64,000 bases of DNA, from the NCBI GenBank assembly GCA_963662155.1, contig OY759261.1:2069727-2133726 (forward strand). Direction: 5' to 3'. This stretch comes from Lamellibrachia columna (lineage: Eukaryota; Annelida; Polychaeta; Sabellida; Siboglinidae). Position numbers and translations under genes: made by a program. The notes beneath the pieces were generated by a model. The model was not told the origin of the DNA, did not search any database, and saw only the letters and a program-made list of their open reading frames with translations. This document shows positions 32,471 through 44,095 of the stretch, piece by piece; within the stretch, counting starts at the first letter, position 1; each line of letters starts with the position of its first letter.

Positions 32471-32674
32471 ACGTGAGTACGTTCACATCGTATAACATAA
32501 TAAAACGTTGTAACAATATAATAAAAAGTTCATTAGACATAGAAAGTTTTTTTATGAATTCTTACAATGGCTTGACTATGATTTTTAATAACATTATCGA
32601 CAAACTTCACACTACAGTAGCATCTTATACAGTGTTCCTGGCGTGATCAGCGAGTTTTCGAATAACACATGATA

Positions 32675-32733
32675 ATTTTAGTAGTAAAGACTTTGACAAC
32701 ATATTATGTTGTCAAAGTCCTTACTACTAAAAT
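32675..32733. repeat. 29-bp near-perfect inverted repeat
   Basis: Left arm 32675-32703 and right arm 32705-32733 are inverse complements with about one mismatch around a single central base. It can form a long cruciform or hairpin, and sits exactly at the 5' edge of recognisable LINE sequence. Confidence 0.9.
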
Positions 32734-34400
32734 GGTGCATTGAACCAGCTCCACAACTGATGACACATCAGTCATCTCAGCATGGAGCATTCAACCAGCT
32801 CCTGTTGGACCCAATCTTGCAAAAGAAATTACTCTACCTAAAAAAGGATGTATCTATTTTTGATTATTTGGGAAAAGAACTTGATAAAAGCATGTTTCTA
32901 AGTCATGTTGATGACCAAGACATTGTTAGAACTGTTCACAATTGTAAGAGCAAAATGTCAACATATTGTAATGATTTAAACATGAGCATGGTTAAGAACA
33001 TTATTGCTCGTATTATAAAAACGTTTGAAGCACATATGTAATGTTTCTTTTAACATTGAAATATTTCCAAATCAAATGAAAACAGCTAAAGTTATTCCCC
33101 ATTTATAAGTCTGGTGAGAAGGGTGTGTTTACATATTGCAGACCTATTATTTTCTTTGTTGCCCCAATTCTCAAAAATCCTGGAGAAATTGTACAGTGAT
33201 AAGTTAGATAGTTTTCTATATAAATATAATATACTCAGCCCTAGTCAATATGGATATGGATCAAACATAACAACAACATCACATGCCTTAATAGAATTGG
33301 TTGAAGAAATTACTACTTCTCTTGATAATAATAACTATGACATTGGCATATTTGTTGACCTTAAGAAAGCATTTGATACCGTCAACCATAATATATTGGC
33401 AAGCAAATTATATTTTTATGGCATTCATGGTGTTGCACATAAATGGATTATGCGTTACTTGGAAAACAGATGTAATTTTATTCACTATGATAATTGTGAA
33501 TCAGAAGTACTCAAAATATATTGTGGTGTATATCAAAGATCTGTTATTTTTCCGAAGTTGTTTATTATCTACATAAATGATATTTGTAAAGGCAAACATT
33601 TTCGAGTTCATTTTATTTGCAGATGATACCAACGTGTTCTACAGTAATAGTGATATAGGTGATCTTGTCCGGTTGACAAATATTGAATTAGAACAGTTAC
33701 GTGTATGCTTTGCAGTAAACAGGCTATCTCTCAATATATCAAATACACATTATATGTTTTTTGGTAATCGTATTTTAAAGACACACGTCTCTATATATAT
33801 AGGTATGGAAGAAATTAGGAAGATTGAATACACAACATGTTTAGGTGTTTTACTGATAATAAATTAACGTGGACAAAAACACATTTCTATGATAAAATGT
33901 AAACTCTCTAAGAGTTGTGCCATAATGTATAGAGCCAGCTTTGTCATTGACACATGTGGAATGCTTATATTATACCATTCTCTCTTTCAGCCAAACATAA
34001 TTTACTGCATCGAAATATGGGGCAATACATACGCTACTAATTAGTATTGTTACAAAAAAGGTTGTGCGTTTAATTTGTAGAGCTAAGAGTTTAGACCACA
34101 CTTCTGGTCTATTCTCCGAGTTACATATCCTGAAAGTACCAGATATTGTGGAATTACGAACTGCACTTATTATGTACAACGTAAATAACAATTTGCTACC
34201 AGTGAATATACAAACGTTGTTTACATTGTACAAGTCTGTATATGTAACCAGACAACTTTAAAACAAATTATGATCGTACCAGTTTAAAGTGAATGTGTAT
34301 TTCAGTTAAAGGTGTAATACTATGGAACTCACTTGAAAGATCATTACTATGTTGTAAAAGCGTTCATCGTTTAAAAAAATACGCTGCTAACATTTTGTAG
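32734..34400 (+). pseudogene. LINE reverse transcriptase (family A), decayed
   Basis: Plus-strand blocks: FDYLGKELDKSMFLSHVDDQ (~32860) and NCKSKMSTYCNDLNMSMV, the linker before RT. Then LLPQFSKILEKLYSDKLDSF (~33150), LSPSQYGYGSN, IFVDLKKAFDTVNHNIL (motif A, ~33350), CGVYQRSVIF (motif B region), YINDICKG, FILFADDTNVFY (catalytic ADD, ~33615) and a C-terminal RLICRAKSLDHTSGLFSELH (~34070-34130). Layout is that of a CR1/L2/Rex1-type non-LTR element. Interrupted by several frameshifts; the 5' endonuclease is missing. The copy at 54560-57515 belongs to the same family. Confidence 0.85.
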
Positions 34401-35240
34401 TATAAACGTAACAGTTTTGCTGCATAAATATTTATTTATTGCAACTACAAAAAAATATTGTTTTGTTTATGCTGGTCTTTACTACATGTTGTTATTCTTG
34501 AACTACGCTACGGTGACTATCTAGTCTAAATACTAATATTTCATCATTCATATTGAAATATAATCAGTTAAGTTGTAATCATATATCTCGCATACTGTAA
34601 TTATTTACTTCTTGTTATATTTATGGTAATTGGGCAAGTGTTATCAATGACACACTTCTTCTTGTCCTTTTCAACATCAAGACTGTTGTTTAGATTTGAT
34701 GTTTTGCTATTTTTTGTGTTGTGTTGCTGTTGTTGTTGACATAAAGACCTGATTGAACCTGATGCCACATCAGTCATCCCAGCATGGTGCAGCCAATTGG
34801 GGGGCAAAAGAAGACCAACCTCTGCATGAAGCAGGTTGTCGATAAAGAGAACATTACTCAATAATAATGTAGCAGTATTCTACTGATCACCACGCCACAC
34901 GGAGGTGCACACCGGTCTGCACAGGGCATGCCCCTTGCCCCGGCTACGATACGGACCCGTCTACAGGTAGATTAGGGACTGTATAACTTGTCCATGGACA
35001 TTGTTTCTCAACCACGCTGATGCTTATATGTATATTTGTCATTTAATATTAAATGAAGCCAACTATAAATGTTTGGTATTTTACATAACGGCTTCGTGTA
35101 ATTTCATGTAATACGGAACTATGAAACACCTACTAAACTAACAGTTTGCAGATCAATACTAAAACGCACTAAACAATAAAGTCGGCCACGCATTGACATG
35201 CTGACACGTAAGTTGCCTAACATGTGAGAACGATCGACCT
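34401..35240. other. AT-rich DNA with a short duplicated motif
   Basis: The stretch tgatg.cacatcagtcatc..agcatgg.gca at ~34758 repeats the one at ~32758 in the same orientation, so a piece of the LINE 5' region or a shared repeat recurs here. No gene recognised. Confidence 0.4.
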
Positions 35241-35549
35241 TCAATTGAGACACTCCCATGAACGCGGCTGAACGCGTTCATACACGTTGAAATCAATTGT
35301 CGTCGTATATAGCAACTCAATGACCGACGCGTTGACGTCCTTCGCTTCGGTAACCGCGTCAATGTGTCGCCCGATATCAACCTTTGAAAAACGTGCTCGC
35401 CAAGACGTTCTGGCTCCATCGACGCCGTACTTGTCCAATGTAAATACAACACAAGTCACCAAGTTCAGTGCGTCAGCTAACTGCCCGTCCAGTCTGACGC
35501 CCGACTGCATGTGAGTCGGTGTTGTCGATTTGATACGGACATTAGCCAC
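35241..35549 (-). CDS. Hypothetical ORF, unrecognised
   Basis: A 102-codon non-repetitive frame with balanced composition (MANVRIKSTTPTHMQSGVRL start; RARFSKVDIGRHIDAV middle). It has no signal peptide, membrane segment or motif I recognise. The opposite strand and the +1 frame are also partly open, which weakens the case. It could be an exon or chance. It lies immediately left of the 24-bp minisatellite. Confidence 0.25.
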   Translation of the reverse strand: MANVRIKSTTPTHMQSGVRLDGQLADALNLVTCVVFTLDKYGVDGARTSWRARFSKVDIGRHIDAVTEAKDVNASVIELLYTTTIDFNVYERVQPRSWECLN

Positions 35550-35794
35550 TGACGCGATTGGAAATAACTCACGCCGTGCGTCGAATATAGGTTTGAAACA
35601 TGATCGCTAGGTGGGGTAACTGTTTCACTGTTTCAGTGATTTTACGACGTTATCGCCTTTTGGCAATTCGTTGCTGCCTGTATTTTTTGGGAACAGAGAT
35701 TGTGGCCATATTTGACGACCACGACACATTTGTTGTTCCCATATCAACATTTCAAGTGGCTGGCTGTCAACTTGTGCGTTTCCAGTGAATGTAG

Positions 35795-38090
35795 GGTCTC
35801 TTGTGTCAGTGACTGTAGGGTATATTGTGTCAGAGACTGTAGGGTCTCTTGTGTCAGTGACTGTAGGGTCTCTTGTGTCAGAGACTGTAGGTATCTTGTG
35901 TCAGTGACTGTAGGGTCTCTTGTGTCAGTGACTGTAGGGTCTCTTGTGTCAGTGACTGTAGGTATCTTGTGTCAGTGACTGTAGGGTCTCTTGTGTCAGA
36001 GACTGTAGGGTATATTGTGTCAGAGACTGTAGGGTCTCTTGTGTCAGTGACTGTAGGGTCTCTTGTGTCAGTGACTGTAGGGTCTCTTGTGTCAGAGACT
36101 GTAGGGTATATTGTGTCAGAGACTGTAGGGTCTCTTGTGTCAGTGACTATAGAGTCTCTTGTGTCAGTGACTGTAGGGTCTCTTGTGTCAGTGACTGTAG
36201 GTATCTTGTGTCAGTGACTGTAGAGTCTCTTGTGTCAGTGACTGTAGGGTATCTTGTGTCAGTGACTGTAGGGTCTCTTGTGTCAGTGACTGTAGAGTCT
36301 CTTGTGTCAGTGACTGTAGGGTATCTTGTGTCACTGACTGTAGGGTATCTTGTGTCAGTGACTGTAGAGTCTCTTGTGTCAGTGACTGTAGGGTATCTTG
36401 TGTCAGTGACTGTAGGGTATCTTGTGTCACTGACTGTAGGGTATCTTGTGTCAGTGACTGTAGAGTCTCTTGTGTCAGTGACTGTAGGGTATCTTGTGTC
36501 ACTGACTGTAGGGTATCTTGTGTCAGTGACTGTAGAGTCTCTTGTGTCAGTGACTGTAGGGTATCTTGTGTCACTGACTGTAGGGTATCTTGTGTCAGTG
36601 ACTGTAGAGTCTCTTGTGTCAGTGACTGTAGGGTATCTTGTGTCAGTGACTGTAGGGTATCTTGTGTCAGTGACTGTAAGGTCTCTTGTGTCAGTAACTG
36701 TAGGGTATATTGTGTCAGTGACTGTAGGGTATATTGTGTCAGTGACTGTAGGGTCTCTTGTGTCAGTGACTGTAGGGTCTCTTGTGTCAGTAACTGTAGG
36801 GTATCTTGTGTCAGTGACTGTAGGGTCTCTTGTGTCAGTGACTGTAGGGTCTCTTGTGTCAGTGACTGTAGGGTATCTTGTGTCAGTGACTGTAGGGTCT
36901 CTTGTGTCAGTGACTGTAGGGTCTCTTGAGTCAGTGACTGTAGGGTATTTTGTGTCAGTGGCTGTAGGGTCTCTTGTGTCAGTGACTGTAGGGTCTCTTG
37001 TGTCAGTGACTGTAGGGTCTCTTGTGTCAGTGACTGTAGGGTCTCTTGTGTCAGTGACTGTAGGGTCTCTTGAGTCAGTGACTGTAGGGTCTCTTGTGTC
37101 AGTGACTGTAGGGTCTCTTGTGTCAGTGACTGTAGGGTATCTTGTGTCAGTGACTGTAGGGTCTCTTGTGTCAGTGACTGTAGGGTCTCTTGTGTCAGTG
37201 ACTGTAGGGTATCTTGTGTCAGTGACTGTAGGGTCTCTTGTGTCAGTGACTGTAGGGTCTCTTGTGTCAGTGACTGTAGGGTATCTTGTGTCAGTGACTG
37301 TAGGGTCTCTTGTGTCAGTAACTGTAGGGTATCTTGTGTCAGTGACTGTAGGGTCTCTTGTGTCAGTGACTGTAGGGTCTCTTGTGTCAGTGACTGTAGG
37401 GTATCTTGTGTCAGTGACTGTAGGGTCTCTTGTGTCAGTGACTGTAGGGTATATTGTGTCAGTGACTGTAGGGTCTCTTGTGTCAGTGACTGTATGGTCT
37501 CTTGTGTCAGTGACTGTAGGGTCTCTTGTGTCAGTGACTGTAGGGTCTCTTGTGTCAGTGACTGTAGGGTATCTTGTGTCAGTGACTGTAGGGTCTCTTG
37601 TGTCAGTGAATGTAGGGTCTCTTGTGTCAGTGACTGTAGGGTATCTTGTGTCAGTGACTGTAGGGTCTCTTGTGTCAGTAACTGTAGGGTATCTTGTGTC
37701 AGTGACTGTAGGGTCTCTTGTGTCAGTGACTGTAGGGTCTCTTGTGTCAGTGACTGTAGGGTCTCTTGTGTCAGTGACTGTAGGGTCTCTTGTGTCAGTG
37801 ACTGTAGGGTCTCTTGTGTCAGTGACTGTAGGGTCTGTTGTGTCAGTAACTGTAGGGTCTCTTGTGTCACTGACTGTAGGGTATCTTGTGTCAGTGACTG
37901 TAGGGTCTCTTGTGTCAGTAACTGTAGGGTATATTGTGTCAGTGATTGTAGGGTCTCTTGTGTCAGTGACTGTAGGGTCTCTTGTGTCAGTGACTGTAGG
38001 GTCTGTTGTGTCAGTGACTGTAAGGTTTCTTGTGTCAGAGACTGTAGGGTATCTTGTGTCAGAGACTGTAGGGTATCTTGCGCATGAAGA
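35795..38090. repeat. 24-bp minisatellite, ~95 copies
   Basis: The unit is gtgtcagtgactgtagggtc plus tctt, with recurrent variants (tat for tct, gag for ggg, cac for cag). Left-end units are more irregular and sometimes 23 bp. Because the period is a multiple of three and the unit lacks stops in several frames, very long frames exist on both strands (for example a V-S-V-T-V-G-S-L repeat on plus and D-P-T-V-T-D-T-R on minus). These are by-products, not genes. Variants follow 72-bp higher-order patterns. Confidence 0.97.
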
Positions 38091-38594
38091 CATGATGTAA
38101 TTTCAAAGGGAGTATATTGTATGTTGATTTTCTGGAGACAAAAACTAAGAGAATAATTTTGCCCCGCAGTTTGTTGAAATAATAAATATTGCCATAGTTT
38201 ATTTTCAGAATATTAAAAATATAATTTTGTAAAAAGCATTAAAAAGCAGTACCATTCTCGCCAATGGGAAAATAAATAGTTATCTCTCCCACCGTTGCTG
38301 TAGGACCTGTCATAGGAGACCGCCCATTCTGTGCAGCCAACGTGCTCTCTAAAGACAGGTGGTCATACAAGACAGTATGTTGAGAAAGATAACACCACGA
38401 TGCGCTGTCCGTTATCGTATTTTTATTACCGGTGCAACAACCGGCAAGTATTAACAAAGGCTTCAACGTAAAATAACACGTGTGTTTCTGTAAAAAAAAT
38501 AATGTTAGCGATCTAATTTTCTCCATCGACTTTCGGCTATCTAGGTTTTCCGTCCGCTCCTATCGGGTGAACATAACCTGCATATCTTGTTGTC
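38091..38594. other. Anonymous DNA
   Basis: A minus-strand frame at 38239-38526 has no recognisable motif. Confidence 0.3.
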
Positions 38595-38713
38595 ATGTTG
38601 CACTATCCGCAAATAGTTATAAAACAGTAGTCATTCAGGGCCTACTTTTATTTGCGTAAACATCGTATTGTCGTCAACATAATACTTTAATGTATGTGGA
38701 CGATGGTCGAGTT
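38595..38713. repeat. Dispersed repeat, copy 1
   Basis: Shares ttgcacta.ccgcaaatagtt, gtcattcagggccta and ttgtcgtca with 43665-43800 in the same order. Both copies are followed closely by a minisatellite. Confidence 0.65.
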
Positions 38714-38908
38714 TTGTGGTGGTCCCTTATTGCATGAGTTTTATAGGTGGTCCCTTATTGCATGAGTTTTATAGGTGGTCCCTTATTGCATGTGTTTTAT
38801 AGGTGGTCCCTTATTGCATGTGTTTTATAGGTGGTCCCTTATTGCATGTATTTTATAGGTGGTCCCTTATTGCATGTGTTTTATAGGTGGTCCCTTATTG
38901 CATGTGTA
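38714..38908. repeat. 28-bp minisatellite, 7 copies
   Basis: The unit is ggtggtcccttattgcatgt plus gttttata; copies start at 38718, 38746 and so on at exact 28-bp steps. The first copies have gag for gtg. Confidence 0.95.
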
Positions 38909-40747
38909 TTACTGTTTTGATCATTCCGTGACTAGTATTTTGATCGCCCAAGACTGGTGGTCGCCGAAAACAGAGGCCGTCCGAGACAGGTTTTACAATA
39001 ATATGTGGAAGCATAATTGTTGCCAAGCTATCCACCAGAGGCGCTACTCGTTATACCAAATTGTCCAGATTTACATTACACTTAAGATTGCTAAATAACC
39101 ACGACTGTGCGATGCTTTCTGTACCCGTCAAAACGCATAGCAAATTACTTGTAAAACACGAAATGTACACCCGCATACATAGTCATGTATTCATATACGT
39201 GTTCGTGCATGCTTACATGCATGTATGCATGCATGCATGCATGCACACAAGCGTTCAGTAACGGGATATAATTAATCGAGCACAACCTCTCGATATCGAT
39301 GCAACAGCCACAGTCGCTGATGCATACAACAGATGGCAACGTTGTCGCACACATGTCAACCTGTCACGATCAAAATGACTGACATTATCAGTCATTCGAT
39401 GCCGCCCCGCGCAGGCCCGACTGCCTCACATCTGGTCACCTCGCAGACCGCGACCGATGACAACACCCATGCGCATGTAACCCGTCGAAGAAAACAAAGC
39501 AAATACGACTAAAAAAAAGAAATAACGTATCTATTTACAGAGACAAGTTAATTATTACGTTGTGAGCCTGTGCATTAGAGAAGGTTGACAGGCTCGTGTC
39601 ATGCGCAGTAGATGTTTACATGTTAAGCTCCGCCTACTTGGTTAGTTTTACGGGCTCATGTGTAACTGCTGCGTGAAATGAATTTATAATGTCTTATAAT
39701 TTATATTGGTACGTGGCTGTACATTGATTTATTTATAAAGAAGGAAACAAACTGTCGCAATCGTCGTTATTTTCAGGATGTGTGTGATTAGATTTCGTAA
39801 GTTGAACTTAACAAAAACAAGCGCACGTGTTTTCGCAAGCAAAATCAAATTGCAAAATACTCATTAATCGTTAGAGATATAAACCATATTGAAAATCCAA
39901 CATATTCTTTGTGAAATGTAGTATCTAAGTTTAAAAGAATCAAAAAGAACCGGATGATTAGTGTATTAATTTGTTCTTCGCATTCGTGCCCATTCCTATT
40001 ATCACCCATTATCGCCCAGGCGCATTATTGCCGTGCGTTGTCTATTACAATATACACGTTAGGAATTTGTCGCAAGTAATGTTCCCTGTTTTCACGTGGC
40101 TGACACTGAAATGTATACGTCTTACAAAACGTAATAACATTATAAAATTATCGCATTACTTTCATTCATAACACTGTTGATCACGTATGAATTATTGAAA
40201 AACCTTCGACAAACTGTTTGTCACTGACATTGTCAGTAGTACGTGACTAGTTCCGAAGGATTAATTCCGGAGACCATGTGTCTGACATTGTCAGTGTCAT
40301 CCGGTGTGTATAGAGACCTATTCACTGTTAATAGCGTAGAACATTTGTCATTGGCGACGCCACAAGGTCACAGTAATACATGTGGCTAATTAAGCGCATC
40401 CGCATGCAAGAGTTATTTTTTCAACTGCGTTTTCGTAATATTATATGGAATTCATTGCATGTTTTCAACCTTTGGCTTTGCTTAGATATGTATGCAGTAA
40501 ACATATAATTATTACGATTGTAAAAATTCATCTAATTAATTATAATAGTGATTACTGTTCAAGATCAATGCAAAATAGCTAAATGTTTAAACACAAAATT
40601 TGTAAATGTAAAAAAAATTAATATGAGATTCCCATTACCAAAATTACCAAAAAATAATGTTGCATTGTTTAAAAAAACATGTTTCTCTGATCAGTAAAAA
40701 GTTGTAATGTCATCTTAAAGGTTGCTTTGTTTTCCCAAAAATCTGCT
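38909..40747. other. Anonymous DNA with small palindromes
   Basis: No gene. An (ATGC)n-like run lies at ~39205-39245. The palindromic core actgacattgtcagt (or attatc) occurs three times (~39378, ~40224, ~40283). Confidence 0.4.
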
Positions 40748-40749
40748 CA

Positions 40750-40825
<76 letters not shown>
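40748..40825. repeat. (CA)n(TA)n microsatellite
   Basis: Short CA run then about 30 TA dinucleotides, the same composite form as at 20668. Confidence 0.97.
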
Positions 40826-40828
<3 letters not shown>

Positions 40829-41064
40829 CAAAAGTGCATTTTTTATCATCTTATCCTTATGCCACAGTGCATAGGAGGATAATGTTGCTTAGTACTTAGA
40901 AAATATCAAGCACAATGTTCCCCTTCTACATGTACGTTGCGTAAAGCATAAGCATGTGTGCTATTCCCCTGAAATCATTATGTGAATGGGACATGTGAAC
41001 TGATATTTTGTTAAGCATTTGAATAACACCCTTCTGAATGTTGCTCACATTTTGAACAGAATGT

Positions 41065-41420
41065 TTCCATTAGAATACTGCACACGAGCACAGACGACAT
41101 ACTATAAGAACATTGACAAACTGAAAAGAATACAAACATGAGCAACTAAGCTTATCCTAGAAGTTCAATGGTTTTTACGTCATGTATATAATGCTAATCT
41201 GGTTGAGTCATCAATTCATGTCACTTGTTATCAGAGTATGGGTCAATTACATTAACGATATAACAATTCTAATTACACACCAATTATAGCATATCACTTA
41301 TAATTCCACTTCAAAAGTACCAATTCTAATTGTCAATTCCACATAGAAATAAAATAGTTATAATTTCAGTCAAGACACAGGGTGACCTCATGAAAATATT
41401 AAATGGTGTTTGATTCTTGG
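41065..41420 (+). mobile_element. LINE 3' fragment with interruption
   Basis: The plus strand reads LEYCTRARTTYYKNIDKLKR, then TKLILEVQW, the C-terminal RT region of CR1-like LINEs (L-E-Y-C-x-x-x-x-x-P-Y-x-K-x-I-x-x-L-E-x-x-Q). After ~130 bp of unrelated AT-rich DNA it continues GDLMKILNGV near 41380. Broken by stops. Confidence 0.55.
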
Positions 41421-42777
41421 AATAATACATATACACTTCAATATTGACATCAATTTAATACTTCAATTTAAAAAAAAATACTAATTTGAACTTACAATCT
41501 TTAATGTTAGAAACAACAAAGAAATGCAAGTAGTGATGTCTCAGTTTCTTCTTTTGTTTGTAGCCATATATGAAAATTCCATTTAAACATATCCTATATT
41601 ATGATGAATGCAATTATTGTTATCATCCACTTGGACACTAAGTTGTTATAATTATTGTAGCCATCATGTCTCAAAGCTATGGTGAAATCACTCGCATCAT
41701 CATGGATCTGAAGAAACATGGAAAGTGTATCACGTGGATTTATGGAACCACAAACAACTGAAAGCAGTTTTGAATTAATGGAGCAATGCTGAGTATTGGG
41801 TCTACTTCATGTAGCACAGTGATGGACTAGACATTTATATTGGACTGCACGAATATGGCAGTGACCAGAATGCAGAATCTGTATTTAAAAAAATAAATTT
41901 TATTATAATTTTTTACATATCTGTACCAAATTCGTTTACTTATAATAAAGATTCCCTCACTATAAATGATAATTGATCTGTACTTATTTATTTTAATAAC
42001 TTTGTGATTTGAGTATCCAGTTAATTTTGCAACGCCACTGCAATGGATAATACATAACTATTATCTGGTTTCACTGTGTTTGTTAAGCAATGCAGTTACT
42101 TTCTCTGCAATGAACATTTTGAGTAATAAAATTATTCAAGCTTAATTCACCTAAAATATATTTATTCTTTAGAAGCAATCATTAATAACATACATAGTTC
42201 TTGTGATTATGTATCAAACCATGTAAAAACAGATTGTACTTAATATAAGTACTTGTTTTAGGTTATTGAATTGCTTTGTGATTTGTTGAATTTAATTGTG
42301 TTTGCGAAAATGTGCTGTAATGTTGCAACCAAAGAGCTTTGCAACAACAGGGTCCCATTACAACACTGGCCCGGGGGGGCTGTTTTCGAGAAGGGAAATG
42401 CACGTTAATTAATTTGTTTTAAAGACAAAAGCAGAGTACCAACAAAGTGTCAAGCGTTTTAATAGTATAATGCATGATGTCACCATAACAGACGAGTGAT
42501 TAGTTTGAGATTACGGAACGAAAGCGGACACTGATGAAGGTCTACCTTCGCCGTCGAACCCTGTAAACAGACTGGTTCGCTACTTCCGGCGGTCAATAAT
42601 ATGACCCGATTTTCGCGCATGCGCAGAGCATGCCAACCTCCTCTGCCTGTGCTTGCTGTTAGAGCAGTCTCGCTTCCCGTAATTTGTTAGTCGTAGCTCC
42701 AGTTCAACATCACGCATGATCGTTACCGAGAGAAGGGCAACAATTGTCGGTCTCCTGTGCTTAAGGACCGTTTACAC
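41421..42777. other. AT-rich DNA, then a GC-richer stretch near 42.6 kb
   Basis: No gene. An 11-base perfect NRF1-type motif (gcgcatgcgca) lies at ~42616, in a slightly GC-richer stretch that could be an old promoter; nothing downstream supports a gene. Confidence 0.3.
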
Positions 42778-42842
42778 GGGCGATTTTTCCTGATTATGTC
42801 GTACAATACGGTGTCATTCGACATAATCGGGAAAAAATCGCT
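42778..42842. repeat. Hairpin-forming inverted repeat
   Basis: cgatttttcctgattatgtcg and cgacataatcgggaaaaaatcg are near-perfect inverse complements around a ~17-bp loop. A related, more diverged block sits at 43319-43375 (cgattttggtccgattctgt ... gtacgacataat). The two may be ends of one small non-autonomous element. Confidence 0.7.
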
Positions 42843-43664
42843 CGTGTCGTAAAACTGGTTCCACGTCTACGACAGTCGGTGCGATTGTTGAAGCAGTGGC
42901 CGATCAGTGACCGCCGCGACAGACAGGTGGCGCACTAGTTGTGACCTTATATGACCCCCATTGTCTTCCTCAGTGAATTCTTCCTGCTTGATTCCGACGA
43001 CATACTTGCCTTCGAACGGCATTTACTCAATCTTACTTACTACCGAAAAGGCCCGCTCGGAGTCGTCATTGTTTTACGTGTGGGAAGTAATGACCTTCCG
43101 CCAGACACTACTTTACTTCAAATATATTTGTAAAACATCTGATGATGACTTCAGGTGTAGCCTACTATGAGAGTATCCAAAGAGGCAACTGTAACCGTAA
43201 GCCAAAAATTAATTGTACCTGAGCGAATTATTCAATCTATACAGCAAAATCGATAAAGTGCGTACGTATCGCTGTTGTGAATGGGTTTCTGGCATTCTTC
43301 CCTGGCCAGTTGTTAAACGTGCGATTTTGGTCCGATTCTGTCCTATACTACGGTATCGTACGACATAATAGTGTAAGCACCCTGTTCTGGGATTATGTCA
43401 ACGAATGATTTTATTGATAATTCATAGTAAATGGAACATTTTTAATTATTGTCCGATGACAGAAATTTCAATCTCCGAGACGGAGATTTAGGGAGTATAT
43501 CAGAATAACGGAGACTCCGTACGAATGACAGAGAGTTGACCCGTCTGTTGATGGTCCAGCGAGTGTACCATTGAATCAACCAAGTGTTATAGATAATTGC
43601 ATGGAAGTAAGACGACGCTATATTTGTAATATAAACATTTGCAAGCATATATTTTTATTTTGTT
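42843..43664. other. Anonymous DNA between and beyond the hairpin blocks
   Basis: Two overlapping short plus-strand frames (42951-43170) and one minus frame (43442-43648) carry no recognisable motif. Confidence 0.3.
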
Positions 43665-43800
43665 GCACTAGCCGCAAATAGTTGGAATGAATAACAAATA
43701 AAGCGGTGAGAATATATTAGTGTAGTCACTAGACAGTCAGGGCCTAATTGTGTACATCATTCCTATTGTCGTCAAAAAATCTAGTGATATTCCACAGTTA
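43665..43800. repeat. Dispersed repeat, copy 2
   Basis: Second copy of the repeat at 38595-38713 (ttgcactagccgcaaatagt, cagtcagggcctaa, ttgtcgtca). Confidence 0.65.
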
Positions 43801-43917
43801 GTATTATAATTTAGGTAAAACATGTCGGAGATATGTTTTCTACACATCTGCCTCGATTCCTGTTGTTGTTGTGTCAACAGTGCTAGGTCGCTAAACATGT
43901 CTTTGGTTGATGCGTCA

Positions 43918-44095
43918 TTCGGCGACTAGTCGCGCTGTTCGGTCAAGACAGGTGTAGGTAGATCTGTGCCAGAGCACGGCGACTAGTCGCGCTGTTCGGT
44001 CAAGACAGGTGTAGGTAGATCTGTGCCAGAGCACGTCGACTAGTCGCGCTGTTCGGTCAAGACAGGTGTAGGTAGATTTGTGCCAGAGCACGTCC
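43918..44095. repeat. 57-bp tandem repeat, 3 copies
   Basis: The unit contains cgactagtcgcgctgttcgg, tcaagacaggtgtaggtaga and ctgtgccagagcacg; nearly identical copies start at ~43922, 43979 and 44036. Confidence 0.95.

Noticed and set aside
35700..35978. Cys-Val-Ser repeat frame left of the 24-bp array
   Set aside because: Irregular first units of the same minisatellite.
36147..38100. Very long open frames on both strands (over 500 codons)
   Set aside because: They lie wholly within the 24-bp minisatellite; the period is divisible by three and the unit lacks stops, so the frames are a consequence of the repeat.
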